NCBI GenBank assembly: GCA_024276295.1 | Contig: JAJRXN010000147.1 | Coordinates: 1 to 12,356, forward strand | Length of the DNA stretch: 12,356 nucleotides | Direction: 5' to 3' | DNA from: Acidobacteriota bacterium | GTDB lineage: Bacteria > Acidobacteriota > Polarisedimenticolia > J045 | Shown: positions 1-7,700 of the stretch, piece by piece | How positions within the stretch are numbered: position 1 is the stretch's first letter | How the letters are laid out: each line of letters begins with the position of its first letter | Position numbers and translations under genes: made by a program | The notes under the pieces: generated by a model | What the model saw: only the letters and a program-made list of their open reading frames with translations | Database searches by the model: none | Told to the model about the DNA's origin: nothing

Positions 1-175
1 CCTGGTGCGCGTAGAGCCAATCCCCGCTGCTTGCGTACCGCGCCCGCAGCAGCGTCGAACCGGCCCAGACGTAGGACCACAGATCCGCCGTCGTGCCGGT
101 GGTCTCCGACACCGCCAGCTCCCGCACCACGCGCTTCCCGTGTTCGTGTAGCGTTCTATGCGGAATTTTCTCCAC
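1..175 (-). CDS. RHS/YD-repeat-like protein fragment (partial, possibly a remnant)
   Basis: The minus strand, running off the left edge, encodes LHEHGKRVVREL, then TTADLWSYVWAGSTLLRARY, then SSGDWLYAHQ. This fits the RHS/YD pattern (Y-D-x-x-G-R-R-V, then Y-V-W-x-G-x-x-L-L). RHS proteins are large surface or secreted repeat proteins, often polymorphic toxins. The upstream boundary is unclear: GTG 175-173 is a possible start without a ribosome-binding site, and RHS homology seems to begin abruptly near 145. A truncated remnant is as likely as an intact gene. It shares the reading phase of the giant gene, and no stop lies between TAG 341 and the edge. Confidence 0.45.
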   Translation of the reverse strand, partial: MEKIPHRTLHEHGKRVVRELAVSETTGTTADLWSYVWAGSTLLRARYASSGDWLYAHQ

Positions 176-340
176 GGAGGTCGTGTGATCGCCAGTCGTT
201 GCAGGTCTCCGGCAGCCGTTGCTCTCGCCGCGAAGGCGAGCGTAGCGAACCGCCGCGGCGAGAGCCACGGCGCACCGCTTCCGGGGAGGCTCTAGCGCCG
301 GCCGACCGCCACGGATACCGCACCGCGAGCGGCGGGGCTT
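176..340. other. Spacer between giant gene stop and RHS-like fragment
   Basis: Apart from the palindrome at 221-265, nothing recognisable is present. Translations on either strand are Arg/Pro/Ala-rich and resemble no family. Confidence 0.4.
221..265. repeat. Perfect 12-bp inverted repeat downstream of the giant gene
   Basis: The arm GCTCTCGCCGCG (221-232) pairs exactly with CGCGGCGAGAGC (254-265) around a 21-base loop. The left arm can instead pair CTCGCC (224-229) with GGCGAG (235-240) around a GCGAA loop, so two exclusive hairpins are possible. It lies 76 bases past the stop of the giant gene and could end or protect its transcript. No T-run follows on the minus side, so it is not a classical terminator. 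It may be a dispersed REP-like element. Confidence 0.6.
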
Positions 341-946
341 CTATCGCTCCTGCCGGCAGCGATCCGGCACGATCGCCAGCGGCCATGGCGCAACGACCTC
401 GTCGCTCCCCCGATTCCCGCCGCAGTCCTCGGCCGTCACGCGCAGTCGGGCCGCCGGCCACTGCGTCTTGCCGCAGCGGACGTAGACGCGGCACAACAGG
501 GCGTCATCGAGCAGGATCGTCTCGTCGACCAGCCGGCCATCACCATCGCCGTCCTCGAAGCCGTCGTAGACGCGGCAGCCGTCGACTTCGATCCACTCGT
601 GGACCGGATCGCCGAAGGCTCCGTCGTCGTCGGTCGCGGTGAACTCCAGCCGGACCGGCAGCACCAGCCGCGGCGGCAACGGCACCCACGCGACCTCCGG
701 TGCGATCCGGTCGACGGTGAAGCTGGCGACGTCGGACGCCTCGTTGCCCGCGCGATCGGTCGCAGTGACGGTGACGACATGGTCGCCGTGGGCCTCGACG
801 ATCGGTCCCGCCGGACTCCAGGTGCGCGCGATCGCCGGATCGCAGGCATCCGCGAAGTCGTCCTCGATCACGACCGGAAGTGCGCCCGGACCGAAGCACG
901 CCCCGGACGCCGGGAACGCCACCCCCCCGGAGGGAGCGATCGTGTC
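341..946 (-). other. HYR-like Ig domain and Cys-containing C-terminal domain
   Basis: Frame residues 1093-1171 start DTIAP and end with HVVTVTATDRAGNEAS plus FTVD, the pattern of HYR-type Ig-like domains. Residues 1172-1293 open with another IAPEV segment, carry an acidic loop GFEDGDGDGRLVDE (1221-1234), and have cysteines at 1216, 1244, 1250, 1267 and 1289. No membrane anchor or sorting signal is seen before TAG 341-343. Confidence 0.6.
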
Positions 947-3900
947 GACGACCTCCACGATCACGTCGTCGTCGTCGCGTGCGTCCGATGCATCGGTGAC
1001 CGTCAGCGTGACGTCGTGCCGGCCCAGAGCGAAGCTCGTCGTCACCACTGGCGTCGTGCCGAGTTCGACGTCGCCCTCGCGCCACGACCAGGCGACGATG
1101 TCCTCGGTCGTGCCGGGCGGCGAGTCCCTGTCCCGCGTGCCGCGCCCGTCGAGCGTGCCGCGCGCCGCCAGATCCGCCTCGCACTCGAGGACCTGGTCTT
1201 CGCCGGCATCGGCCTCCGGCACGTGGTTGATCTCGAACCTCTGGATGAGCAGCTCGTCGACGTCCGGTTCGAGCACGACAACGTTCTTGCGCTGCTTGAC
1301 CAGCGCTCCGCCGGGTGACCACAGCTCGACGACGCGGAGCGTCTCGAGCGTCTCGCCGTCGTGCAGCCGCAGCGAGTTGCCCTGCAGCGCGAGGATCTCC
1401 CCGGCCCACGGGTCCCAGATCGCGTGCGCGACCTGCCGGGCCCGGAGACCGCCTTGGAACGCGAGATCGGCAGCCGGATCATCCGAGCTGGTCACCACCG
1501 CACCGCCGCCGCCGATGAACCGGCTGCCGTCCGAAACGAACCAGCCGCGCCCGAGCGTGCTGATCTCCGGCGTGTCGAACAGGACGGACACGGGGTACAT
1601 CCGGCCGGATGGATCGACGTCGATGCGGGTCACCCGCGGTGGCGCGGGCACCCGGCTGCCCACGTACAAGCGATCTCCCGCGGGAGGGGCCAGCAGCGTG
1701 CCGTCCTCGGGGGTCGGCATCCGATCGAGCAGCGTGCCCGTCTCGGCATCGTAGATCGAAAGCAGCCCCTCGCCCGCCCGCGTTCCCGTCACCGCAAGGC
1801 GGCCACCGGCCAGCGCCGCGAGGTCCCGCGGATCGACATCGACGTCGAAGCGGCGCGTGAGGGTCGATCGTTCGAGATCGATGAACGCGATCGTGCCGGC
1901 CTCGACGCGATCCTCTTCGCGTGACCGATCCCACCGCGCCGTCAGCAGCCACAGTCCATTTCCGGACGGATCGAGCCGGACGGCCTCCGGCCAGCCTTCG
2001 AGCCGGTAGCTTCGAACGAGCCTTCCTGGAACAAGGTCGATCGCATGCAGCCGGGACGCGACATGGTCCGTCACCCAAGCCACGCGACGATGTGGATCGA
2101 TCTCGATCCGCACGCCTGCCACCGGCACGCGATCCGGCAGGTGCTCGACGCCGGGCAGCCCGGCGTACGCTTCGCACGCGTTCCCCCGCCCGTCGGCGTC
2201 GTCGTCCAGCTGACGGGGGTTCCAGTTGTCCGGACAGATGTCGCATGCACTGCCCCGCCCGTCCTGATCCGGATCCTCCTGCTCCGGATTGCCCACATAC
2301 GGGCAATTGTCGTCGGCATCCATCACGCCGTCGAGATCCCCGTCGTCACACGCGTCGCCGATGCCGTTCGGCGTGATCACGTCGCTCTGGGAACCGTTCC
2401 GAACGAGAGGACAGTTGTCGGCAGAGTCCTTGACGAGGTCGCCGTCGGTATCCCAGGAAGCGGGATTCGTCCCGGCCTCGAGTTCCTGCACGTTGTCCCA
2501 TCCGTCACGATCCGGGTCCGCATCAGCCTCGTAGACCCGGATCCGGTGCTTCATGCCCCGGATCGCGATGTCGTCGAACAGCACGACGCCCGGCTCGTCA
2601 CAAGGCTGCTCGGCCGTGACCACGAACGCTCCCCGGAACGTGGCGTCCCGCGCCCGCAGCGGCGTCCGTATCCGGAGCCACCGACCGGACCGACCGTAGA
2701 CCACGTCGCCGGTCTCCCGATAGGGCCGGACGGACGACTGTGCCGCCCACGCTTCCCGACACTGCGGCAGGTCGCTCCAGTACCAGTACTCGAGATAGAA
2801 ATCGTCTCCGGGATATCGCGTGTACGACGGTGACTCGATCTCGATCTGCCGCGAACTCATTCCCTCCGGCAGGCGTGCCGCCAGGACGTTTGACCCCGAT
2901 CGCGCCCGCGCCTCGCCTGCAACGGGCGGACCCGTGGTCCAGAACTCCGGCGTGGAGGACACGAAGCCCTCGTCGGATCGCTCGAACGTGTAGATGTCCC
3001 CGTCGTGGAACCGCACCGCATCCTGCGGTTCTCCGTGACCGCCGAGAACCAGGACATCCAGACCGTCGGCGACCAGAGGCAGACGCACCATTCCGCCGAC
3101 GAATTCGACACGCACCGCACGGCCGTCTCCCCAATCCAGCACCCGCCCCCGGTCCACGGGCCCCTCGAAACGCGCCGGACCGGAAACCTCCAGGGTGTAG
3201 GTCAGGCCGGCCAGGTCCGCCTGCAGATCGCCGTCCTCGTTCTCCAGCCGGTACTCGAGCACGTAAGGCACGCCCTGGGCGATCCATTCCGGGGACACGG
3301 GACGGACCACGAGCCTGCGATCCGGGTAGGCATCGCAGGCGTCGCCACGCCCGTCGAGATCGCCGTCCTGCTGCCCCGGATTCGGATCGACCGGGCAGTT
3401 GTCGTCGGCGTCCACGACCCCGTCGCCGTCGGCGTCCTCGCAGGCATCCCCTCCTCCACCCGGGTGGACGAGGTCCCGCTGGTCCTCGTTGGCCACGAGC
3501 GAACAGTTGTCGCTGCCGTCGAAAACGCCGTCGAGATCAGGATCCTGCGAACGCGGATCGAGACCCGCGGCGATCTCGTCCCCGTTCGACGTCCCGTCAC
3601 CGTCGGCATCCCCGGTGGACTCCAGGATCACCAGTGTCGGTGGCAGGTCGACCCACTCGATCCAGTCGACGGTCCAGCCGGTGGCCCTGTCACGCGTGGG
3701 CAGATCCGGCAGGAACCGGGTCCGCACGCTGGCGTTGCGCGGGACGCCGACGGTCGTCGTCCTCCAGCCGGGTCCGCTGCGAAGATCGAACCGCGCCTCG
3801 AGATCCCACGTCGCTCCGTCGTCGGCGCTGTGCTCGATCCGTCCCTCCGCCCCGTGCGTACGCACCGTGAACTCGTGGCGGACGCGGAACATCACCGGTG

Positions 3901-4222
3901 CCGAGGGGTTGTCCGGAATCGCGACGGCCGGCGTCCAGAGTCCGTCCCTGACGTACCATCCGGGAGCCCCGAGGTTCGTGGCCCAGACGCGCCGGCCGTC
4001 GGCGCCCGTCGCGGCGTAGGGACGCGGATGCCCCCATCGCCATCCTTCCGCCTGCGGGACGGACGCCAACCCCTGCGGCTCGTCTTCGAAATCGAGCCGT
4101 CGTCCCATCGGGAACTCGACGCCAAGCCCAGCCGGATCGCGCCCGTAGAGGCCCACGACACCCGAGTCATCGAGTTCCAGTTCCACGGCCAGTTCGCCCC
4201 GTTCGAGTTCCACTTCGACCAA
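341..4222 (-). CDS. C-terminal part of the same giant protein, beyond the internal stop
   Basis: This is the same frame as the upstream part, and 23 sense codons (4223-4291) join it to the TAA. It completes Ig-like domain 7 and jelly-roll 7. Then come module 8, a last TSP3 stretch (frame residues 565-686), a seven-repeat beta-propeller (687-999), a PKD domain (1000-1092), an HYR-like domain (1093-1171) and a Cys-containing end domain (1172-1293). It stops at TAG 341-343. The nominal start at 4222 is a TTG in the middle of a beta-sandwich. It has no ribosome-binding site and no signal peptide, so it is unlikely to be a true start. The first in-frame ATG, near 4108, is also mid-domain. The part is therefore either translated by reading through the TAA, or a silenced remnant, or normal sequence with one base misread. 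It shows no frameshift or further stop over 1293 codons. No LPXTG, PEP-CTERM or type-9 sorting signal is seen at the end. Confidence 0.85.
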   Translation of the reverse strand: MVEVELERGELAVELELDDSGVVGLYGRDPAGLGVEFPMGRRLDFEDEPQGLASVPQAEGWRWGHPRPYAATGADGRRVWATNLGAPGWYVRDGLWTPAVAIPDNPSAPVMFRVRHEFTVRTHGAEGRIEHSADDGATWDLEARFDLRSGPGWRTTTVGVPRNASVRTRFLPDLPTRDRATGWTVDWIEWVDLPPTLVILESTGDADGDGTSNGDEIAAGLDPRSQDPDLDGVFDGSDNCSLVANEDQRDLVHPGGGGDACEDADGDGVVDADDNCPVDPNPGQQDGDLDGRGDACDAYPDRRLVVRPVSPEWIAQGVPYVLEYRLENEDGDLQADLAGLTYTLEVSGPARFEGPVDRGRVLDWGDGRAVRVEFVGGMVRLPLVADGLDVLVLGGHGEPQDAVRFHDGDIYTFERSDEGFVSSTPEFWTTGPPVAGEARARSGSNVLAARLPEGMSSRQIEIESPSYTRYPGDDFYLEYWYWSDLPQCREAWAAQSSVRPYRETGDVVYGRSGRWLRIRTPLRARDATFRGAFVVTAEQPCDEPGVVLFDDIAIRGMKHRIRVYEADADPDRDGWDNVQELEAGTNPASWDTDGDLVKDSADNCPLVRNGSQSDVITPNGIGDACDDGDLDGVMDADDNCPYVGNPEQEDPDQDGRGSACDICPDNWNPRQLDDDADGRGNACEAYAGLPGVEHLPDRVPVAGVRIEIDPHRRVAWVTDHVASRLHAIDLVPGRLVRSYRLEGWPEAVRLDPSGNGLWLLTARWDRSREEDRVEAGTIAFIDLERSTLTRRFDVDVDPRDLAALAGGRLAVTGTRAGEGLLSIYDAETGTLLDRMPTPEDGTLLAPPAGDRLYVGSRVPAPPRVTRIDVDPSGRMYPVSVLFDTPEISTLGRGWFVSDGSRFIGGGGAVVTSSDDPAADLAFQGGLRARQVAHAIWDPWAGEILALQGNSLRLHDGETLETLRVVELWSPGGALVKQRKNVVVLEPDVDELLIQRFEINHVPEADAGEDQVLECEADLAARGTLDGRGTRDRDSPPGTTEDIVAWSWREGDVELGTTPVVTTSFALGRHDVTLTVTDASDARDDDDVIVEVVDTIAPSGGVAFPASGACFGPGALPVVIEDDFADACDPAIARTWSPAGPIVEAHGDHVVTVTATDRAGNEASDVASFTVDRIAPEVAWVPLPPRLVLPVRLEFTATDDDGAFGDPVHEWIEVDGCRVYDGFEDGDGDGRLVDETILLDDALLCRVYVRCGKTQWPAARLRVTAEDCGGNRGSDEVVAPWPLAIVPDRCRQER
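947..1225 (-). other. PKD domain
   Basis: Frame residues 1000-1092 begin VPEADAGEDQVLECE. They contain LDGRGTRDRDSPPGT, then DIVAWSW, then FALGRHDVTLTVTD, and end VIVEVVD. This is the standard PKD order (P-x-A-D-A-G, a D-G-x-G-T/S-x-D-x-D loop, G-x-H-x-V-T-L-x-V-T-D). Such domains are common in surface adhesins and secreted enzymes of high-GC bacteria. Confidence 0.8.
1226..2164 (-). other. Probable seven-bladed beta-propeller domain
   Basis: Frame residues 687-999 divide into seven stretches of roughly 42 residues, each with a YVTN/NHL-like strand pattern. Examples are VAWVTD...LHAIDL, GLWLLT...IAFIDL, RLAVTG...LSIYDAETG, RLYVGS...VTRIDV, GWFVSD..., EILALQ...LRLHDGETL and VVVLEPDVDELLIQRF. 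Acidic residues are far fewer than in the stalk. Such propellers usually serve as binding heads; no catalytic residues are recognisable. The blade count is by eye. Confidence 0.65.
2165..2530 (-). repeat. Terminal TSP3 stalk capping the modular region
   Basis: Frame residues 565-686 hold several TSP3 loops: DADPDRDGWD at the start, DTDGDLVKDSADNC, DDGDLDGVMDADDNC, DPDQDGRGSACD and DDDADGRGNACE. The position equivalent to the His-Pro loop reads I-T-P-N-G. The stalk runs directly into the beta-propeller, without another Ig-like or jelly-roll pair. Confidence 0.85.
2531..3622 (-). repeat. Module 8: TSP3 + Ig-like + jelly-roll
   Basis: The TSP3 stalk (frame residues 202-301, counting from 4222) has the His-Pro loop at 253-254. 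The Ig-like domain (302-405) has VSGPARF (346-352) and VEFVGG (372-377). The jelly-roll (406-557) opens with YTFERSDEGF (411-420), ends VVLFDDIAIRG (546-556), and has C488 and C541 as a likely disulfide. It is the most diverged jelly-roll, without the LWEWG-type segment. Confidence 0.8.
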
Positions 4223-4726
4223 GGAGGTCCCTGCCCCGGCCAGGATCGTCCCGCGCAGCGCCGCCGACGCGAATCGAGCCGGACCGACGAGTTAGAGCTG
4301 CAGGCGTGGATCCGCGAGATCCTCGCGCACGTCGCCGTCGTCACCGACGACCCGTAGCTCGAGCAGGGCCTTGCCCCCACGGGTCCCGAACTCCGGGAGA
4401 TCGACCTCCACCCGCAAGCGCTCGTCCGGATACGTGTCGCAGGCATCCCCGGCGGAATCCCCGTCCGCATTCGCCTGGTCGCGGTTCGGATGATCCGGGC
4501 AGTTGTCGAGCGCGTCGGCGACCCCGTCGCCATCGGGATCGGCACAGGCGTCTCCGGCGTCTCCCGGATGGATCCAATCGCGCTGCGACGTATTGGGCAC
4601 GAGGATGCAGTTGTCGACACTGTCCTCCACACCGTCACCGTCGCTGTCCGCATCGAGTGGATCCGAACCCAGAGCCTCCTCCTCCCCATTGGAAAGCCCG
4701 TCTCCGTCATGGTCTCCCTCGGGCGA
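3623..4726 (-). repeat. Module 7: TSP3 + Ig-like + jelly-roll, interrupted by TAA
   Basis: The stalk is residues 2386-2486 with the His-Pro loop at H2438. The Ig-like domain begins at ERLRVEVDLPEF (2486-2497) and is cut at codon 2530. It resumes at once with LVGPARF and continues through AGAGT and VEVELERG. The jelly-roll opens with LDFEDEPQGL near 4096, keeps WATNLG and ADDGATW, and ends GWTVDWIEWV, a decayed form of the WYIDDV motif. Confidence 0.85.
4292..4294 (-). other. In-frame TAA interrupting the giant gene
   Basis: The codons read CTG CAG CTC TAA CTC GTC GGT, giving L-Q-L-stop-L-V-G. The equivalent strands are R-I-E-L-V-L-D-G (module 1), R-A-E-I-I-L-D-G (2), Q-A-V-L-G-L-D-G (3), V-T-V-L-V-D-G (5), R-L-T-L-M-L-D-G (6) and Y-T-L-E-V-S-G (8). 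The stop therefore sits where V, I, G, L, M or E is found, with no residue gained or lost. The next base is C, which is generally a weak context for termination. Confidence 0.95.
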
Positions 4727-7700
4727 CAGGAAGATCGTCTGCGGCGCGAAGCCTTCCAGTCGGACATCGTCGACGATCAGACGCACGCGGTCATCGCATG
4801 CGCCGGCATGGAATCGCACCCGGAACTGCACCGGCTTCCCCGCGTCGCCGGGCCCGAGTTCGACATCGTGGATTTCCGCGGCACTGTCGCGGGCCAGACG
4901 GTCGACCTCACGCCAGGAGGCGCCATCGTCCGACGTCAGCTCGACGACGAACCTGCCGCTCCCGTACGACGTGTTCCACAGGCGACCCCAGAACGTGAAC
5001 CGTGCCGGAAGCCGTTCGGGCGCGGCAAACACCGGCGAGTACCACGCCCCTTCGGGGCAGCTCGCCCCGCTCGCGCCTCCGGCACTGTCGAAGCCTCGTC
5101 GCCCGGAGGCCGTCACGCCCAGCAGGTCTCCCCGCAGCTTCCAGCTCGCCAGATCCGTGTCCGGCCCGAAACCCCAGGTCCCGCGCTCGAAGTCGACCAA
5201 GGTGTCCTGCTGCAACATGACGCCGTGCCGCTCCGAGTCCTCGCCAGACAGATGGACCGGCTCCTCGACCGGGTCCGTCACGTCGAGCCGGACGCTTCCG
5301 TTCTCGAACTCCACGAGCACCCGTCCGGTCCCCTGGCCTTCGATGATCTGCCCTTCCATGGCCGGACCTTCGAACACGGCCTGCCCGTCCAGCATCAGCG
5401 TCAGGCGGACCCCGGAAAGATCCAGCGTCCGACCCCGGAGGTCCCGCAGTTCGACGAGGAGCGCCGCCCGCTTGCCGATGGCCGCGTGCCGCGGCAGGTG
5501 GGCCACGGCGACGATCGCCTGCTCCTTCCAGGGATCGCACGCATCGCCGACCCCGTCACCGTCAGTATCCGCCTGGAGCGGATCCGGTACCGCGGGGCAG
5601 ACATCCCACGAGTCGGCATGCTCGTCGCCGTCACCATCCCACCGGTCGTTGCACGCATCGCCCGTTCCGTCACGGTCGGTGTCAGCCTGGGCCGGATCCG
5701 GGGCGTCGGCGCAGACGTCGAGGGCGTCGACGACACCGTCCGCGTCGGGATCGGCGCACGCATCGCCCGCACCCCCGGGGTGCACACGGTCGTCCTGCTC
5801 CGGATTGGGCACCAGCGGGCAGTTGTCGGCGTCATCCGGGACGCCGTCGAGATCCGTGTCGGCCCGCGCAGGGTCACTGCCCTGCGCGAGTTCCTCCCTG
5901 GCCGAGAGTCCGTCACCGTCGGCGTCATCGTCCGGATGGAAGACACCGAAGTCGCGCGTCATCCCCACGAGCCGGAAGTCGTCGATGTAGCACCCCGCAC
6001 CACCGGCGCTGGCCAACCCGGCGGAGAACCGGAAACGCACGAGCACGGTCTCGCCCGCGTTACGCCCCGCATCGACCTCGTACGAGCGCCAGGATCCGTC
6101 ACTGTCCTGGGCAGACGCCCGCGCCTGCCAGGTCTCGCCTCCGTCTTCGCTGACCTCGAACAGGCACCTGTCGAGTGACCGGCTGCCCAGCTCGACCCAC
6201 GCCATGAACCCGAACGCCGGAGCAGGGCCGTCGACCTTCAGCGCCGCGAGTGATCCCAGTTGCGCCTGTTCGAGCTGCCCCGTGTAGCCGTCATGCAGCA
6301 GCGTGCCCCACACCTTCGTCCCGGACGCCGCCTCCTCCGGTCCGACACTCGGCGCACCCCACTGCCAGGCGCCGCTGTCGTCGCCCCTGAATCCGCCGGG
6401 ACCCTGCTCGAAGTCGGTCGCGACGTCCTGCAGGAACCGCAGGCCGAAGTTCGCGTGGTCCTCTCCGCGCAGGGTGATCCGCCCGGGCTCCGGGCTGACG
6501 ACCTCGATGGCCGCGAGACCGTCTACGAATTCGAGCACCGCCCGCCGAGTGCCCCCCCCGTCGTGCAGGATCCCGGCCAAGGCCCTGTCGCCGAACCGCG
6601 CGGCACCGTCCACGAGCACCGTCACGAGGACGCCCTCGAGCTGCTTGGCCAGGGTTCCCCGCTCGTCCTCCAGCCGGTAGGTCACGATGATCGGCTCGTC
6701 GACCAGCGCGCCGAAACCGTCGGGCACGGGCCGCACCACCAGGTAGGTATCCGGGTACGGATCGCAGGCGTCCCCGAGGCCGTCGCGGTCCCCATCCTGC
6801 TGCTCCGGGTCGACGACGGACGGGCAGACGTCCCACCCGTCCGCGATGCCATCGCCATCTCCGTCCCACGCCGAGTTGCAGGCGTCGCCGGTCCCGTCGT
6901 GATCGCGGTCCGACTGGGAGGCATCCGCGATGTCCGGGCAGACGTCCTCACGGTCCGGCACGCCGTCTCCGTCCGGGTCATCGCAGGCATCCGGAAGTCC
7001 TCCGGGATGGACGAGATCCTCGCCTCCCGGATCCGGCACCGCGGGGCACCCGTCGTCGGCATCGGCCAGTCCGTCGAGGTCCGTGTCCGCGAGGAACGGA
7101 TCCGAGCCCGCCGCCAGCTCCGCCCGGCTGTCCAGGCCGTCCCGGTCGGGGTCGTCGTCGGGCCCCACGAAGTGGACCGCCGGGACGAGTCCCAGAACGC
7201 GGACATCGTCGATCACCCATCCAACGGTGCGGCTCCAGTCGCGCTCCTGGCGCGCACGAAACCGCAGCCGTACGGCCCGGCCACGGTAGGCGTCAAGCGG
7301 CACACGGGCGGGCCTCCATTCCGACTCGTACTCCCGGAACGACCACGCCTCCTCCCAGCCAGCGGATCCGGTCTGGTCGATGATCTCGACCGCGATCTTC
7401 GTGGCCGAGTTCGGGCGACGCGACCAGAACAGGAGTTCCGACGGCCGGTCGAGTGCCGGCACGAAGCGCGGGGTCATCAGGACCGCGTCGAAGGCGCCGG
7501 CAACCCGGCGGCCGAGCAGCGTCTCCCACGCACGGCGTCCCGAATGTGCCCCCGATTCGGCACCCCAGTACCTGCTCGGAATCCCCCATTCCCACAGACG
7601 GTCCTGCCCGCCGCCGAGCAGGCCGCCGTCATCGAGTTCGAAGTCCTGCTCATAGTCGAACAACGGAACCAGACCGGTGTCGAACACGTCGACCAGATCG

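Noticed and set aside
176..185. GGAGGT followed by GTG on the plus strand
   Set aside because: The next codon is TGA, so no peptide is made.
1..340. The giant gene continuing past its TAG into the RHS-like sequence, since the phase is the same and no stop intervenes
   Set aside because: The stretch 176-340 looks non-coding and holds a palindrome. The phase match has a one-in-three chance, and stop-free runs of this length are common at this GC content.
31..642. Short open frames on both strands over the end of the giant gene (31-642 plus, 156-494 minus)
   Set aside because: Arg-rich, low-complexity translations typical of GC-rich shadow frames, with no start signal or domain.
4220..4222. 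TTG as an independent start of the downstream half
   Set aside because: It falls inside a beta-sandwich, has no ribosome-binding site or signal peptide, and the 23 codons before it already match the module.
4221..4228. A perfect Shine-Dalgarno-like AAGGAGGT on the plus strand
   Set aside because: No ATG, GTG or TTG follows at a useful distance, and it lies within the coding sequence of the opposite strand.
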